A DNA stretch of 64,000 nt, taken from NCBI GenBank assembly GCA_036172665.1, contig CM069869.1, positions 1,302,001 through 1,366,000 on the forward strand, in the 5' to 3' direction. The notes below the pieces were generated by a model. It was not told the origin of the DNA and searched no databases. It was given only the letters and a program-made list of their open reading frames with translations. The stretch comes from Prosopocoilus inquinatus (Eukaryota > Arthropoda > Insecta > Coleoptera > Lucanidae). Shown here piece by piece: positions 47,400 to 59,656 of this stretch. The first letter of the stretch is position 1. Every line of letters starts with the position of its first letter. The position numbers and the translations under genes were made by a program.

Positions 47400-48266
47400 C
47401 AGGGCCGGCCTTCTAAATTATTATGGTCCGAAGTACGAGTACTTTTTGCAAAAATACTCAAACAGGTTGATTATTACTACAAATTTACCATATTGTCGAG
47501 TGGTTCGTTTATTTGTACAGTGGCGTACTATTGGAATACTAAAATAATTTTATTTTTTTCAAAGAAAACCCGTATTTTTTATAACGTATTTCAAAAGAGT
47601 ACATTTTTTACGTACAGTCGCGAGGAATACGTTTTGGTCGTCATTGATTGTCAGAGATTTATTATTCTGAATTTGCATTTTTTACAAATAAGAAGGTTGA
47701 TTGAAGTTTTCATTTTGAATACTTGAAATAATCTCTTAAGATTGTAATTTATTGACGCCACTTTTTTCTTGGGTAAAAGCTATATATTTATATGAGAATT
47801 AAATTTTGAGGCTTTGTATTTCTGTATACTTGTTTTCGATTTTGGAAAATCGCGTGATAAGTTAAGTGATAAGTCCTGGACTAGAGCCTTTAGTGTTTTT
47901 AAGTTTAAAATTTAAAATCCTCGAGAAACTGGTTTACCGATATTCCGCGCAACGCCTTTTGCGTGGTCATCGTGAACTGAAGCATCTTTTGTTTTGATGC
48001 GAATTTCCTTTTGTAAAATCCAGCCTCAAGTGGCGGGCCTCTTTTCCTCCTGCCCCCCATTTTTATTGACAACAACGACCAAGATTTAATGCTCTCAGCT
48101 GTACATCTACATAAAGGAGTTCAAATAATTTCGTTTTAAGTTCGGGACATGACCTGCGTCAAACAAAAAAAAATCCAACGGATTTTTAACGCTTCGTCGG
48201 GGCCCCCTGAGTAGTTCGAGGCCCGGGTGCTTTGCACCCAGTGCAGCCCCGTTGTGGCCGGCCCTG
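47400..48266. mobile_element. hAT-like non-autonomous element (867 bp)
   Basis: Starts CAGGGCCGGCC and ends GGCCGGCCCTG. The right subterminal region has the GC-rich block typical of hAT ends (GGGGCCCCCTGAG, CCCGGGTGC). No matching 8-bp duplication is evident, so the two ends may have diverged or come from separate copies. Internal frames are not transposase. Confidence 0.6.
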
Positions 48267-48490
48267 ACTCTATTAACTAATCTAGATTCAATCAATCACT
48301 ATTTTAGCAGCGGAACTAGAAACAGAATTACGTATTTAGCATCCCTACAATTATTATTCCTGCATCGAAATTTTTCAATTCCTCAACACGGGGAATTCTG
48401 GGGCAGTTACATAACTGATAAAGACATAAAAATAAAAACCATTAAAAAATAACTCGTAACAATTCGTTTTGGAATGTGATTTTAGTGTAA

Positions 48491-48587
48491 TTAATTTTTA
48501 GTCTTGCGTAGTTTCTGTGTGGCTAGTGGTATCCCTATTTGTTGGATAACACTAGCCGTACAGAAACTACGCAAGACTAAAAATTAA
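48491..48587. repeat. 97-nt hairpin, 44-bp stem
   Basis: Arm 48491-48534 (TTAATTTTTAGTCTTGCGTA…) pairs with 48544-48587 with only three mismatches and a 9-nt loop. The size is in the range of a microRNA precursor, but the near-perfect pairing is more like a young MITE or a hairpin-siRNA source. No family is recognised. Confidence 0.7.
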
Positions 48588-49088
48588 AAATTAATTAATC
48601 AAACAAAGGCGTAACTTTAAATTTCAATGAACTATCACCAGTAAACTCAAGAAGTTTTTAACCAATCAGACGTGCCGCCAATTGTCAATTTCACATACTC
48701 ATGGAGGCGGAACATTTCAACGCTTGTACCAAAAATTTAAGTTTAAATAAATCTAACTTCGTTTCAGGCACATAATGCAGTGCAGATTTTTTGAAGGACC
48801 AAAAACGGTTCGTCGAAGAAACGCTTGTTCTCCGGGAACATCCGTACCTCAAACTTATTTTAAACGAGAACGAACGCAGTTTGTTTCAATTTTAACAAAA
48901 CGTTGGAAATTTAATAGTGTATTAAAAAGTTCCGTAAGGCAAGTTTTTAGCTCAAGTTTCCATCAAAGTTTAGAAAACAAAAGAGCTCTTCAAAATACAA
49001 AAATATATTTTATTTGTATTCTTACCATTTAAGAAATTCAATTTGATGTGCAGTCAGTTGATAAAAGTTGTGCAAATCTTCATTGCAT
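48588..49088. other. Gene-free DNA
   Basis: Holds one unremarkable 85-codon open frame (48775-49032, Arg/Ser/Phe-rich) with no recognisable domain. Confidence 0.4.
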
Positions 49089-51432
49089 GTACACTCATGG
49101 ACTTTAAAGACGGTCGACTATATTAATCCGACCGACCTAAAATTATTTACGACGGGTACTCTTGCAGCCTTTCCAACAATTATCTACACGTGTTTGTATG
49201 TATTCATGCTTCAATATAATACTGCTTTACATGCCGTTGTCCGCAGATCGGGTTTACTATAGGAAAAACGTTTTATTTTTCATTTTTCTGCTTGCCCTAA
49301 AACGTAATAAATATTAGGAAAATAATAAATTCCCATTAATAACTGAAAAAGTTAGGATATTTATCTTTTTACTTTAAAAAAATGTCAATCATGTCAGCTA
49401 GGAATTGGCCGTATTATGAATTTGATACCTTACCACGTTTTCATTCACAATATCTTTGTTTTATGAAAATGTCTGCAGGTTCTTAAAATTTTAAAATTGA
49501 AGTTAGAAAATGAAAACCTGTTTTTAAGAGAGCTTAATTTAAATTATTTTATTCTACGTAACTATTACCCCTTTCACATTTACAGTAATTGAAGAGTAAC
49601 TTCTAACTGGTCTAAGTACCAATTTTGTGTTAAATTGTTTTTTTTTTTTGGTTAAAACTGCTCCAAATTTTGTTTTTAGTTTTTGGAATTGACTCTATTT
49701 ACACTTACACCATTAAAAAGTTAGGTACACTCTAATTAACTTGATATTACTTTACTGAAACAGTTTACGTGTATTTATTAACGGAATTTTTGAGTATTGC
49801 CATATTTTGTGACAGTGTAAATGATTTTATTTTATTGTTGTTAATGGAGATTAATATTTTCTATGGCGGTTTTGGAATTTTTAGGACAACCAGTTTTTTT
49901 TTAATAAAGAATGATTTTTTTTCGAAAAGTGAAAAATTAAAACGTTTTTCCTATAGTGAACTCGATCCGTGGATATGGTGTATATTGGATTCTATACAGT
50001 GTGGTGATAAAGTAACGCACCAAGCGAAAAAACACCTTTAGGGTTGAATTTTTTATTTTTGGCCGGTAAAACAGTCGGTTTTTCCTATTGTACGCCGATA
50101 GGAGACTGATTACCTGTTCTCTGAACCAGAATTGCGAATTGTTACCTGCCAGATGTTTTACAATCCCTATAAAGTGTTGGGCATTGTTTAAATTCTCTCT
50201 TAGTTCTCACTACAACAAAATTAGAAACTTTTGTGTAAACACTTTCGGAGAAGAATTAAAATCGTAAGGGTGCCTAATAGTTTTGGCCCAGGCTGTAATT
50301 GTGTTAAGACAGATTATCTTAGTATATATAACGAGATGAAGAATTTTATAATTTAGTTTAGTAATATATTTAATCACAATTTTATAAAATTCTGATCGTA
50401 GAGAGTCGCTGTTTAAGCTATTCAATAAACAATGTATTCACGGATCTAGCTCACTATAGGAAGACCCTTTAATTTTTCACTTTTCGAAAAAAAAAACATT
50501 CTTTATAAAAAGTCTAAAAAATTCCAAAACCGCTCTAGAAAATATTAAATTTCCATTAATAACAATGAAACACAATCATATTTACACTTTCACATAAGAT
50601 GACAATATTCAAAAATTATGTAAATTCACGTAAACTGTTTAAGTCAAGTAATATTAATCCAAGAATGTAACTTCTAAATGGTCTGGTGCTAATTTGATTT
50701 AAGCGAAATAGAGTCTGAAACCCGTTTAATAGCAAATGTAACGAAATCAAATAATATATAAAGGCACAAGCAAATTACACCTTAATATTGCAGTTCCAAA
50801 AACTAAGAACAAAATTTGGAGCAGTTTTAACAAAAAAAAAAAAAAACCATTTAACACAAAATTGGCACTTAGACCAGTTAGAAGTTACTCTTCAATTACT
50901 GTGAATGTAAGAGGGGTAATAGTTACGTAGAATAAAATAATTTAAAATAAACTCTCTTAAAAACAGGTTTTCATTTTTTAACTTCAATTTTAAAATTTTA
51001 AGAACCTGCAAACATTTTCATAAAACAAAGATATTGTGAATGAAAACGTGGTAAGGTATCAAATTCATAATACCGCCAATTCCTAGCTGACATGATTGAC
51101 GTTTTGTTAAAGTAAAAAGATAAATATCCTAACTTTTTCACTTATTAATGGGAATTTATTATTTTCGTAATATTTATTACGTTTTAGGGCAAGCAGAAAA
51201 ATGAAAAATAAAACGTTTTTTCCTATAGTAAACCCGAACTGCGGACAACGGCGTGTAAAGCAGTATTATATTGAAGCATGAATACATACAAACACGTGTA
51301 GATAATTGTTGGAAAGGTTGCAAGAGTACCCGTCGTAAATAATTTTAGGTCCGTCGGATTAATATAGTCGACCAGTAAAGTAGTGGACAGGGGTTGTAAA
51401 GACCTGGGCGTCTTTAAAGTCCATGAGTGTAC
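49089..51432. repeat. 2.3-kb inverted repeat with palindromic arms
   Basis: Arms 49089-49973 and 50438-51432 are inverted copies around a 464-bp spacer. Matching landmarks: GTACACTCATGGAC…/GTCCATGAGTGTAC, GGTCGACTATATTAATCC/GGATTAATATAGTCGACC, GGGTTTACTATAGG/CCTATAGTAAACCC, and GATCCGTG/CACGGATC at the inner edges. The right arm has ~100 extra bases near 50600-50790 and a 35-bp insertion near 51374. Within each arm the ACTATAGGAAAAACGTTTTA block recurs inverted at both edges, so each arm is itself a foldback element of ~735-800 bp. Confidence 0.8.
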
Positions 51433-52663
51433 CTACATTGAACTTTTCATACTTGCATACGTCGTTTACCGAAGAGATACAGTATTTAAAGAGGCGTTCG
51501 AATATCTTATTTCTTCCTACCAAATGAAAATACGTTTCCACAAGCAGATGAAGACAACGGACTTTTTTTGCTACATCTGTACATCAGTAACCTCACTAAC
51601 CTAAGTGTAGAACAGGAAAAATAATTTTGAATAGCTAACCTTTAACTATTAAAAATCACAGTGAATATACTCAGATTGCCTTTTACGTTTCTCTTATTCA
51701 TTATTCGAGTAGGTGTGATGAAACCTGTGCTGGTGCAACGTAATCGTCAACAAGTGGCCATTTTCACTCTGCCGCAGAATGCTTTTCAGGTCCATCGCAC
51801 GCGGGCGTAATAATAAATCACTTAAAATGCACCCGATGGCCGTTCACTACGAGAAGCACGATGTTAGTCACCCTCTAAATCCAATAAAAAAAAAGAAGGC
51901 ATCGGCTTTCGCCGAACACACCATAAGTCACTGACGCGACACGAAGCAACGCGACGCCGCGACCATCACCATCGACGACCGACCAACCGAACGTTATTTT
52001 ATTGAATGGGGTCAATTGGTTTTGCTTTGGCGGTTTTATTAATATTTACAGTGTTCTCTCTCTTTCCACTTATCTGCATGTTATCAATGAAAAAACTAAT
52101 CTCTGCAAGCGTGATCAGATTGGGGGAAATTAGGACACGAAAGAAATCGATACATAAAGCTGGACACACACTTAAGGCCGAGTACGTCGTTTACTACTAA
52201 CCGTCGACCACGTTAAGGAAACTCCATCGCTTACTCAAATCGTACACACCCTCCGTAGGAACGTTAACCACAAAAGAAGAAAGCGTGGAAGCGAGAGAGA
52301 AGCGAATTCTTCTGTCGGAACAAAGAAATCAACTATAAGCATGGCGCATGCTAACATCGTCATCTTTCAGTGCAGAAGCGGTTAATCCGCGCGGAAGAAT
52401 TTGCTTAAAACAGACCAAGCGACACTTAAGGCTCAAGGGAACGCTGTGTTTTTAGAATCTTGCATCACAATTACGCACAAACTCTCGGGAGGCCACGTGC
52501 ACACTTGATGTGACGAAACGAAAAATTGTTACCAGAAGAGAATATCGACCAGCCAAAATGGCGGGCAATCGGAACACAGAACGTAAACAGCGTGACCATC
52601 TAAAACCAACGAAAGCGTTGACATCAAATAGCGTCGGAACAGGGGATGCAATGTTACCACTTT
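51433..52663. other. Gene-free DNA
   Basis: No recognised gene. A 64-codon frame at 52006-52200 has one hydrophobic segment but no identifiable family. Confidence 0.4.
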
Positions 52664-54000
52664 ACTAATAATAATAATAATGGTCTTTATTTGTACAATG
52701 CCAAACAAGATATTAAATACAGAAGTATAATGTTGAGTCGTATAGGCACGCACAAACCACAAGGCGAAGTTCAGAATATTGGGGAATACCCATCTGTTTT
52801 TCAACTTAACCTGAAGTGTTAAAATTTAAACTAAATATGAGAAATTGCCTAAAATAAAGTAAGAATGCGTAAATTTCTAAGACAACAATTTACAATAATA
52901 TAAAGCATTACAAATTAAAATTAAATGTAGCTTAGACATGTAGAAATGTAAGTGGCTTAGGAAACCTGACCTAAATACAACATTTTTTTAGTTTTCGCTT
53001 GAAATTAGCCAATTCCAGATTTTTAAGATCATTAGGAAAGCAATTGTATTTACTATATATACCAAAAGATAAGGACCTCTCATGTAAGGTCATTCTATGT
53101 GGTGGCGGTGAAATCAGACCGCGGAATCTTGTAGTGAGATTATGAATGTTAGATCTAAATCGAATTTTATTATATAAATAGAGGGGTGTTTTATGTAATA
53201 TTATTTTATGAAACAATGTTAAGGTATGTAATTCCCGCCGATTTGTCATATTTAACCAACCAATGTCATTCAATTTATGTGAAATATGCGAATAATCCTT
53301 AATTATGTATATAAACCGCAAGCAGGAGTTCTGTACTTTTTGGATGCGATTAAGAGTATATAAGTCAGAAGCTAATTGATAAATAGGAGAACAGTAAGAA
53401 AACTGGGATAGAACAAATGCTTCACACAATTGTTTTTTTATTTGGATATTGAAGACACCTCTATAGGGAAATAATTTTCTTAAATTCATATATGCGCTAA
53501 TAATATATTTAGAAATTTGATCCCTGTAACGGATGCTGTTGTCTAATGTCAGCCCTAAATTTTTAGCTTAACTATGAATCGGTATGTTAATATTATTTAT
53601 CTTAATATCTAAAATCTTGGTAAGATTACTAATATTCTTTTCTTTACCAAATAATAATACCTGGGATTTAGTGGGATTAAGAGTTAAACACTGTTTAACA
53701 GCAATTCTATATAATGTATCCAGATCACTATTTATGTGTGACACAGCTTCACGTCAATCAGACAGATTACAAGAATAATACAATTGCGTATTGTCCGCAT
53801 AAATATGTGCACTGCAAGTTTTAATGTTTTGTAAAAATTGTGAGGTGTAGATAGAAAATAGCAACGGTCCTATTACGGATCCTTGAGGTACTCCCTCAGA
53901 TACAGCAAGCGGATTAGATTTAAGTGAATCTACAACAACTGTTTGGGTTCGACCGGATAAATAAGATTTAATTAAATCCACAGATTCTCCTACTACGGCG
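52664..54000 (-). mobile_element. 5'-truncated Jockey/CR1-type element
   Basis: The 3' end on the minus strand is AATAAAGACC followed by an (ATT)n tail at 52665-52682. The 5' boundary is near 54000, where RT homology stops abruptly. Coding is described separately. Confidence 0.7.
52973..53995 (-). pseudogene. Non-LTR reverse transcriptase C-terminal half
   Basis: Reads DLIKSYLSGRTQTVVV, EGVPQGSVIGPLLFSIYTSQF, then YADN in place of YADD, CLTLNPTKSQVLLFG, KNLGLTLDNS, KVQNSCLRFIYIIKDY, KLNDIGWLNMTNRRELH and ends FKRKLKKCCI. Only two in-frame stops interrupt it: TGA at ~53754 and a TAA near 53567. The Asp-to-Asn change in the catalytic YADD would itself abolish polymerisation. It is less decayed than the 34.7-kb copy. 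Confidence 0.85.
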
Positions 54001-54662
54001 AATATATATCACACGTGGTCATCTGGTCAGTGGTGAAAAGTGTGCTGACCGAAGATCGTGTGTTCGAAAGTACTTAATTTTCATTTCCCGTGGTATGGCA
54101 TCACTCATCACGTGATTGTGATTTTTATAACTCGCTGACAGATGTGCAGTTGGTTCGTTGGTTTTAGCTTATTGAAAAGCTCGCGTCTTATTATCGCCGC
54201 CGAGCGAATTTCTCCTTAAATTAATTTCTATTTTCTGTTTAATTAAATTTGGTTAATAAATGATTGTGTTTCCGAAAATAGGATACGGGAAGAATTTAGT
54301 TAAACTACTGTCGGGAAGTTGAACGAAAAGTGTGTTGCTTAAAAGCTTGACAGAACCAATAAAAGCAAGCGCAGGTTTGCACAGGAAGGAGTATACCTTT
54401 TTCTCTCTTACAGTGTATGATGTAATAAACGCCACTCTTTTCTTTCAAAGCCATTGTAAATGTTGAGTTAAATTTGGGTAAAATGTTGTTTTGGATGACC
54501 CATTAATCTGCCTATTACTTTAACCGTCAAAATCATGGTTCAGATTTTTTGTTATTATTTCTCTTGCGTTCTGTGTTATTAAAGATTTTATAAATTATTT
54601 TGTTTGATGAAATTACTACTTTTTTAAAAAATTAAGTACTTGGCAATCTTCTTGAGTAAGAC
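54001..54662. other. Gene-free DNA
   Basis: Nothing recognised; AT-rich. Confidence 0.4.
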
Positions 54663-55330
54663 AAGCTTAGATAAAATCATGGATATTTCCAAGGAAAGAC
54701 AGAGAAAAAGAGAGAGAGTGCGTGAAGGTAAAGAACTTGACAATCCTTAGGCTACAGAGACCCTATTCTGGCATTCGCGTGGAAAACTTCTGGGACACGC
54801 CTTTTTTCGCCCTATCCTCAAACCAGACTAAACAAGAAGATCGTCTCCCAGAGGTGGCTTATTTGGCCAAAACAACAAATAGATTGCGTTTTAACTCGGA
54901 TGGTTTCGTTGTTGGTCACAGGAACACGTTCTTGGACGCGAATTCATAGTTTCTGCCCCTCTTCCTAACTATCCGCGGTCTTTCCAATAAATCTACAAGT
55001 TTAGAAAGAATCATGGATAATTCCAAGGATAAACTAACAGAGAGAGAGAGTGGATGTAAAGAACTTGCCAATCTTTAGACTAAAACGACTCTGTTCTGGC
55101 ATTCGTGTGGAAACCTTCCGCAAAACGCATTTTTCGCTCTATTCTCAAACTCTGCGCAACAAGAAGATCGTCTCCCAGGAGTGACTCATTTGGCTAAAAA
55201 AAGTAGATTGCGATGTAACTCGGATGCTTTCTTTTTTGGTAACAGTAAAAAGTGGGCGTTGAACTCATAATTTCCACCCCGCGGTCTTTGCAATAAAACA
55301 ATTTTTTTTCTTTGAAAACAATATTGAAAT
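54663..55330 (+). repeat. 334-bp tandem duplication
   Basis: TCATGGATA at 54677 and 55011 start two copies that share GTAAAGAACTTG, CTGGCATTCG, ACAAGAAGATCGTCTCCCAG, TTGCG-TTAACTCGGATG and CCGCGGTCTTT-CAATAAA. The copies differ by many substitutions and indels. Open frames within are not conserved between copies. Confidence 0.8.
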
Positions 55331-56879
55331 CGACGAAGATGAAACCCTCTACTTCGGTTTTGATTCGTGAGGATGTAATACGGACAGTTGAAATAACAAT
55401 ACCCACTCAACACCGTGCAAGGCAAACTTTGCTGGATATGAACTTATAATTAGATTGAATGCAAGGGGAATTCGCAGCTGCCCGACGAGAATCAATAGTT
55501 AAGACAACATCCTGGAACTTACCGATCACGAGATAAATGTTTACCTGTTTGTAAAATCAGGTTCAAATTCAACTTGAACAACAGCAATTAGGTGTTGTGA
55601 GTTCTTGTTGACAGAAAAGTTATTTCTAATTACCAACATATTTATGTCGTTGATAGCTTGGCTTGAAGCCGCATTTAAAAATTCTGAAAAAAGATATGCC
55701 ATCTGGTAAAATCATATAAAAGTTCGGTAAAATAATTACTCTTACCTTGGACTGTCAAAGTATTTATTCTGTGCTAAATAGACTAAATAAAAACTTGAAG
55801 AAGGCAAGGAGATCGGAAAACTTTTGTTTATAAGTCGGTCATGATTCTGACTCAGTTCGCGGCTCCACGTTGGGCGCCAATTCCTTGTTACCATTTAAGA
55901 AGTCGAATGGTTGGACACAAAGTAATAACTTGTACTGGCTCAACAAAATGTTTCATATTTCGTTATAACAATTATTGTTTATATTCTTTCAAATGTGTAA
56001 GAATCCGAAGGTTTCAACCTGTATATTGTGAAAAATATTCAATTTCTTTCCTGTATCATGTAGACGTTAAGAACTGTGAAATCAGCGTCGACAGTTAGTT
56101 TTCACAGGAAAAATAATATGATTGCTTATCTTTTGCGTATTCAATGCTATACAATATTTTATAAAATCCTTAAGTTACATTTTAAGTTTAATTTAGCACG
56201 TACTGTCGACTCAGCTTTCTCGTCCCAGGTCTGAGAGCGCGGGAAGTTTAGGAAAAAATAAGGCAAATTGACATTGTTACGCCATCTAGTTTTGAGAGCA
56301 TCTAGAGTAGAAGCTCGACCCAGGTACGCGGGGGGAAGTCACGAGATAATTCATAAAAAAAACGTTAACATTCGATTTTTCAGTGAGTTAATCCGCGGAC
56401 CTTCTTTCAGCTTTTGAAAAGCTCGTGTTTTTCCTCGTACCGAGCGATATTGATTTTAACTTCAAATTTAACTTTACTTTTTTATTTCAATTAAGATTCA
56501 GTAAATTTTCTCGAAGTTTGAAATCCGTGTAGTGGATATTTGTGTACTTAAAACCGCCCGAACTCAATATTTTATTTGCTTTATATAAAGTTATTGTGTT
56601 TCCTTAATTTTCGATTTATGAGAAGATCTTTCGATTCCATTTGGTAAGCTAACAGACCGCTTAAAAACTAATTGCTGTAATCGAAAGTGCAATCCTTGTG
56701 TCTCTCCCCCCTTTTTGTTAATATTATTTTTGAGGGTAAAGTTTGTTTTTATATTATTCTACACGTCATTCGTTCGTTTTTTTTTTGTATTTTGTTTTGT
56801 TTGTTGTAATAGACTGGTTAAATTTATCAAACTCTTTTATTCATTAATTTTAAGTTCACCCCTTTTACCTTCTCCAAGA
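55331..56879. other. Gene-free DNA
   Basis: No recognised gene. 56690-56830 is T-rich. Confidence 0.4.
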
Positions 56880-57110
56880 AGTCCGAGGAGAACGTCTACA
56901 TAGGCGACAGAGAACGACAGGAAAGATATCTGACAATCTTCAGGGACAAGACGGCATTGTTTCGACTTTTTTTCAGGTAAGACACCGTCGAAAGTACACT
57001 TTTGGCTCATTTCTCAAACTGTAGCTACCGAACAAGAAAATTGCTTTCCACAGTGGCCCGTTGGTCAAATGAGACGCGGGGGTGGTTTCGGATTGTTCAG
57101 GGTGAAAGAG
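56880..57110 (+). repeat. Diverged third copy of the 54.7-kb repeat
   Basis: Retains CTGACAATCTTCAGG, TTTTGGCTCATTTCTCAAACT, ACAAGAAAATTGC and CAGTGGCCCGTTGGTCAAATG in the same order as the tandem copies 2 kb upstream. Confidence 0.5.
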
Positions 57111-57225
57111 TTCCGAGTAAGTATAAGGCTGACCACCCCCCTAAATTCTAAAGAAAAATAACCCTCGTCCGTTACACAAGTACAAAGTTTTTTTAATCTT
57201 AAACCGGACAGAAATATGAAGGGAA

Positions 57226-57270
57226 CACACTCAACGTTTCACTATAGAGTTATAGCTTCGTTAGGAGTGA
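57226..57270 (-). ncRNA. Hammerhead-like motif
   Basis: Minus strand: CACTC, CTAACGAA, stem GCTATA/TATAGT around ACTC, GAAAC, GTT, then GAGTG, which pairs perfectly with CACTC. It is related to the 41.7-kb motif, with stem II changed on both sides. CUGA is CUAA here, and one extra junction base is present. Confidence 0.35.
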
Positions 57271-57651
57271 AAAATAATAATTAAAATTAAAAAAAAAAAA
57301 TTTGTACTTACAATTTTCATCAGACAAGAACAAACTTCAATTATATTCTTTCAGTTTGAATTACGTCTTTTATTCTCAGTTTGTGTGTATAATATATTAA
57401 ACGTATCATTTTGGGTCACATACTTAATCTAAGCATTATTAATACATGTAATATTTAATATTTTAACAGAAGAAATAGTTATATAAGATCGGCTTGTGAC
57501 TCATCCATATATTGCAAGCAAACCTAGCAAGCCTATATTCGCCTATATTGGTTGTATAACACCAGCTGCCAGCAAAGTAAATGGAGTCATCAGAATTTTC
57601 TAAGACCCAACGCAAAGCCCACGCAAATTGGAAAGTAGGTCAATCCTTTCA

Positions 57652-57756
57652 TATAAATAGGTAGCTTCTCGTAAATCATAAATCAGTTTGACAACACTCT
57701 TGTTGTAGTGGGTGAACGCACGTCAGTGAGTTGCCCTTTCCAACTGTCATGTAAGT
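57652..57756 (+). promoter_or_regulatory. Candidate core promoter and short first exon
   Basis: TATAAATA at 57652-57659 lies 33 bases before the A of TCAGTT (57683-57688). A consensus splice donor GTAAGT begins at 57751, so a ~66-base first exon is possible. No coding sequence is recognised downstream in the window. Confidence 0.35.
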
Positions 57757-59181
57757 TATATTTTGCAACCCAAGTAAATGTATTTTGTGTTATGTTAAAT
57801 CTGAACCACGCCCCGTAACCCCTAAAGTAAACGTTACGTTTGGTAAAGCGCCGTAACTGATCTAATAATGAAATTAAAAATCCTACAAAAATCGAAAGAG
57901 ATTAGATTTGCACTTTTGACGAACAACACGCTCGTTCGATGGACAAGAGAGACCGTGTTAATTAAAAGCCACATCTACATTTCAATAAACTATAAATAAA
58001 ATAAATTTCATGAAAATATGTATACATGCAAATGAATATGCATCATGTGGAAGCAAGTCTATGTTCAGAACCGAGGGTAAATAGAGCCACAAAAACATGC
58101 ACGTGTTATTTATTAATTAACTGTCCAACATAAATGAATCAATATTACAGATAGTTTGCTCTCTCGCAAATTTATTAAAGAGAACAACACAAAATACACC
58201 TAACACAACCGTCACGAAGAAAGGCCAATATATGTTATTAGTTGTTGTTGTAACTTGAGAATTTTATTTACACTGTCACTTGACCTCGGGAATACGTAAA
58301 ACACAATTTACGGTTTGATCGATGTTAAGGGGTAACTATAAAATTAAAATATAGCTTGCAGATAAGGAAACGTATTCATAACAATGTATACTTTATGTAC
58401 TCACATGTAAGATAGTGAGTGAACAAGCGAACAATACCCCCGTCAACTTATTTCACAGAGTTGTTCTTTTGGTGCTCGAATACGATAACGTTCAGAGAGT
58501 TAGATCAGAGTAATTAAATTCGAACTTTGCGAGATCGGCCGATATTATTTCTTGGTTTCCGGAATAGAATCGCGATGCCGCAAGTTTCATATCTCATATT
58601 CTATCCGCCGCCTTAAAGTAATTAAATTATTGATTTATCTGCCGTTCGAAGCGGTAGTTGAATTACTCGCTGGATAATTATCGACTCGGAGGTTATCGTT
58701 CTTATCCAATTGAAAACTATGATTAAAGTTCGAAATATTAATCAGCGGGCATTCTCAGAACGTACGGTATTATACATATTGCTGGGTTATTTTAGTTGAA
58801 AGTTTGAATTATTTTAATTGTGTTGAATGATTTTGAATGCATTGTTGTTAATAATTCACTGTCAGATTAGATCATTTCCGTATATCAAGGGAAAGTTGTA
58901 ATTCCATGGTGTTTCGACTCAAATAATATTTATACTAAAACGCAAATTTTGTTACAAGTGTAATATGATACGGAGATCAATAAAACACGTTGAACCCATA
59001 ACCGACCGAAACCTAAGTCAGTCTTGAAGCCACTACGATGTGTAGCACCTTACAGGATTTGCTGTACGTAGAAGGCAGCTCCAAAGTGAAGTCAAAAGGT
59101 GAACACAGCGTGAGCTCTAATGGTCATCACCAACCAAGAAAGTCAACAAGCATTGCAACAAGAAGAAGATGCAAGTCCGAT
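57757..59181. other. Gene-free DNA
   Basis: No recognised gene. 58440-58760 is compositionally more balanced than the surroundings but shows no known motif. Confidence 0.4.
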
Positions 59182-59642
59182 TAATAATAATAATAATAAG
59201 TTTTATTGTCCAACAGTACAAAATATACCACAGGACAAACAAATCAGTAATAATAGTAAATAATAAACAACACAAAATTATAATCCGACAAAAGGTACGG
59301 AGTAATTAACACTGATACTAAATATAAAAATTAAGTTAATTACATTACTTTGAATAATAATAAACTACAGAAATATTTTGTAAGAAAAAAACAGAATTTG
59401 TACCAAGAAACTATAAAGTATTAATTGCAAAATATCTCTTAAATGCATATTGTGAATATCACAGTCTCTGCATATGCATTAAAATTATTGCACATTACAA
59501 AAATAGGGGATTTTTTTATAATATTCGTACGGTAATGAGTTAAGTAAAAAGTTCTATCATAACGAGAGTCACATCTAGGAACAAGAAAATTTAATTTTTG
59601 CACTAAGGCAGGACAATCAATGCGATTATTAATTAAATTAAA

Positions 59643-59656
59643 CAGAAAAGATATAG
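59643..59656 (+). repeat. Left 14-bp target duplication
   Basis: CAGAAAAGATATAG, repeated at 59928-59941, brackets the 271-bp insertion. Confidence 0.75.

Noticed and set aside
52006..52200. 64-codon frame with one hydrophobic segment
   Set aside because: Could encode a small membrane peptide, but nothing besides the ATG and length supports it.
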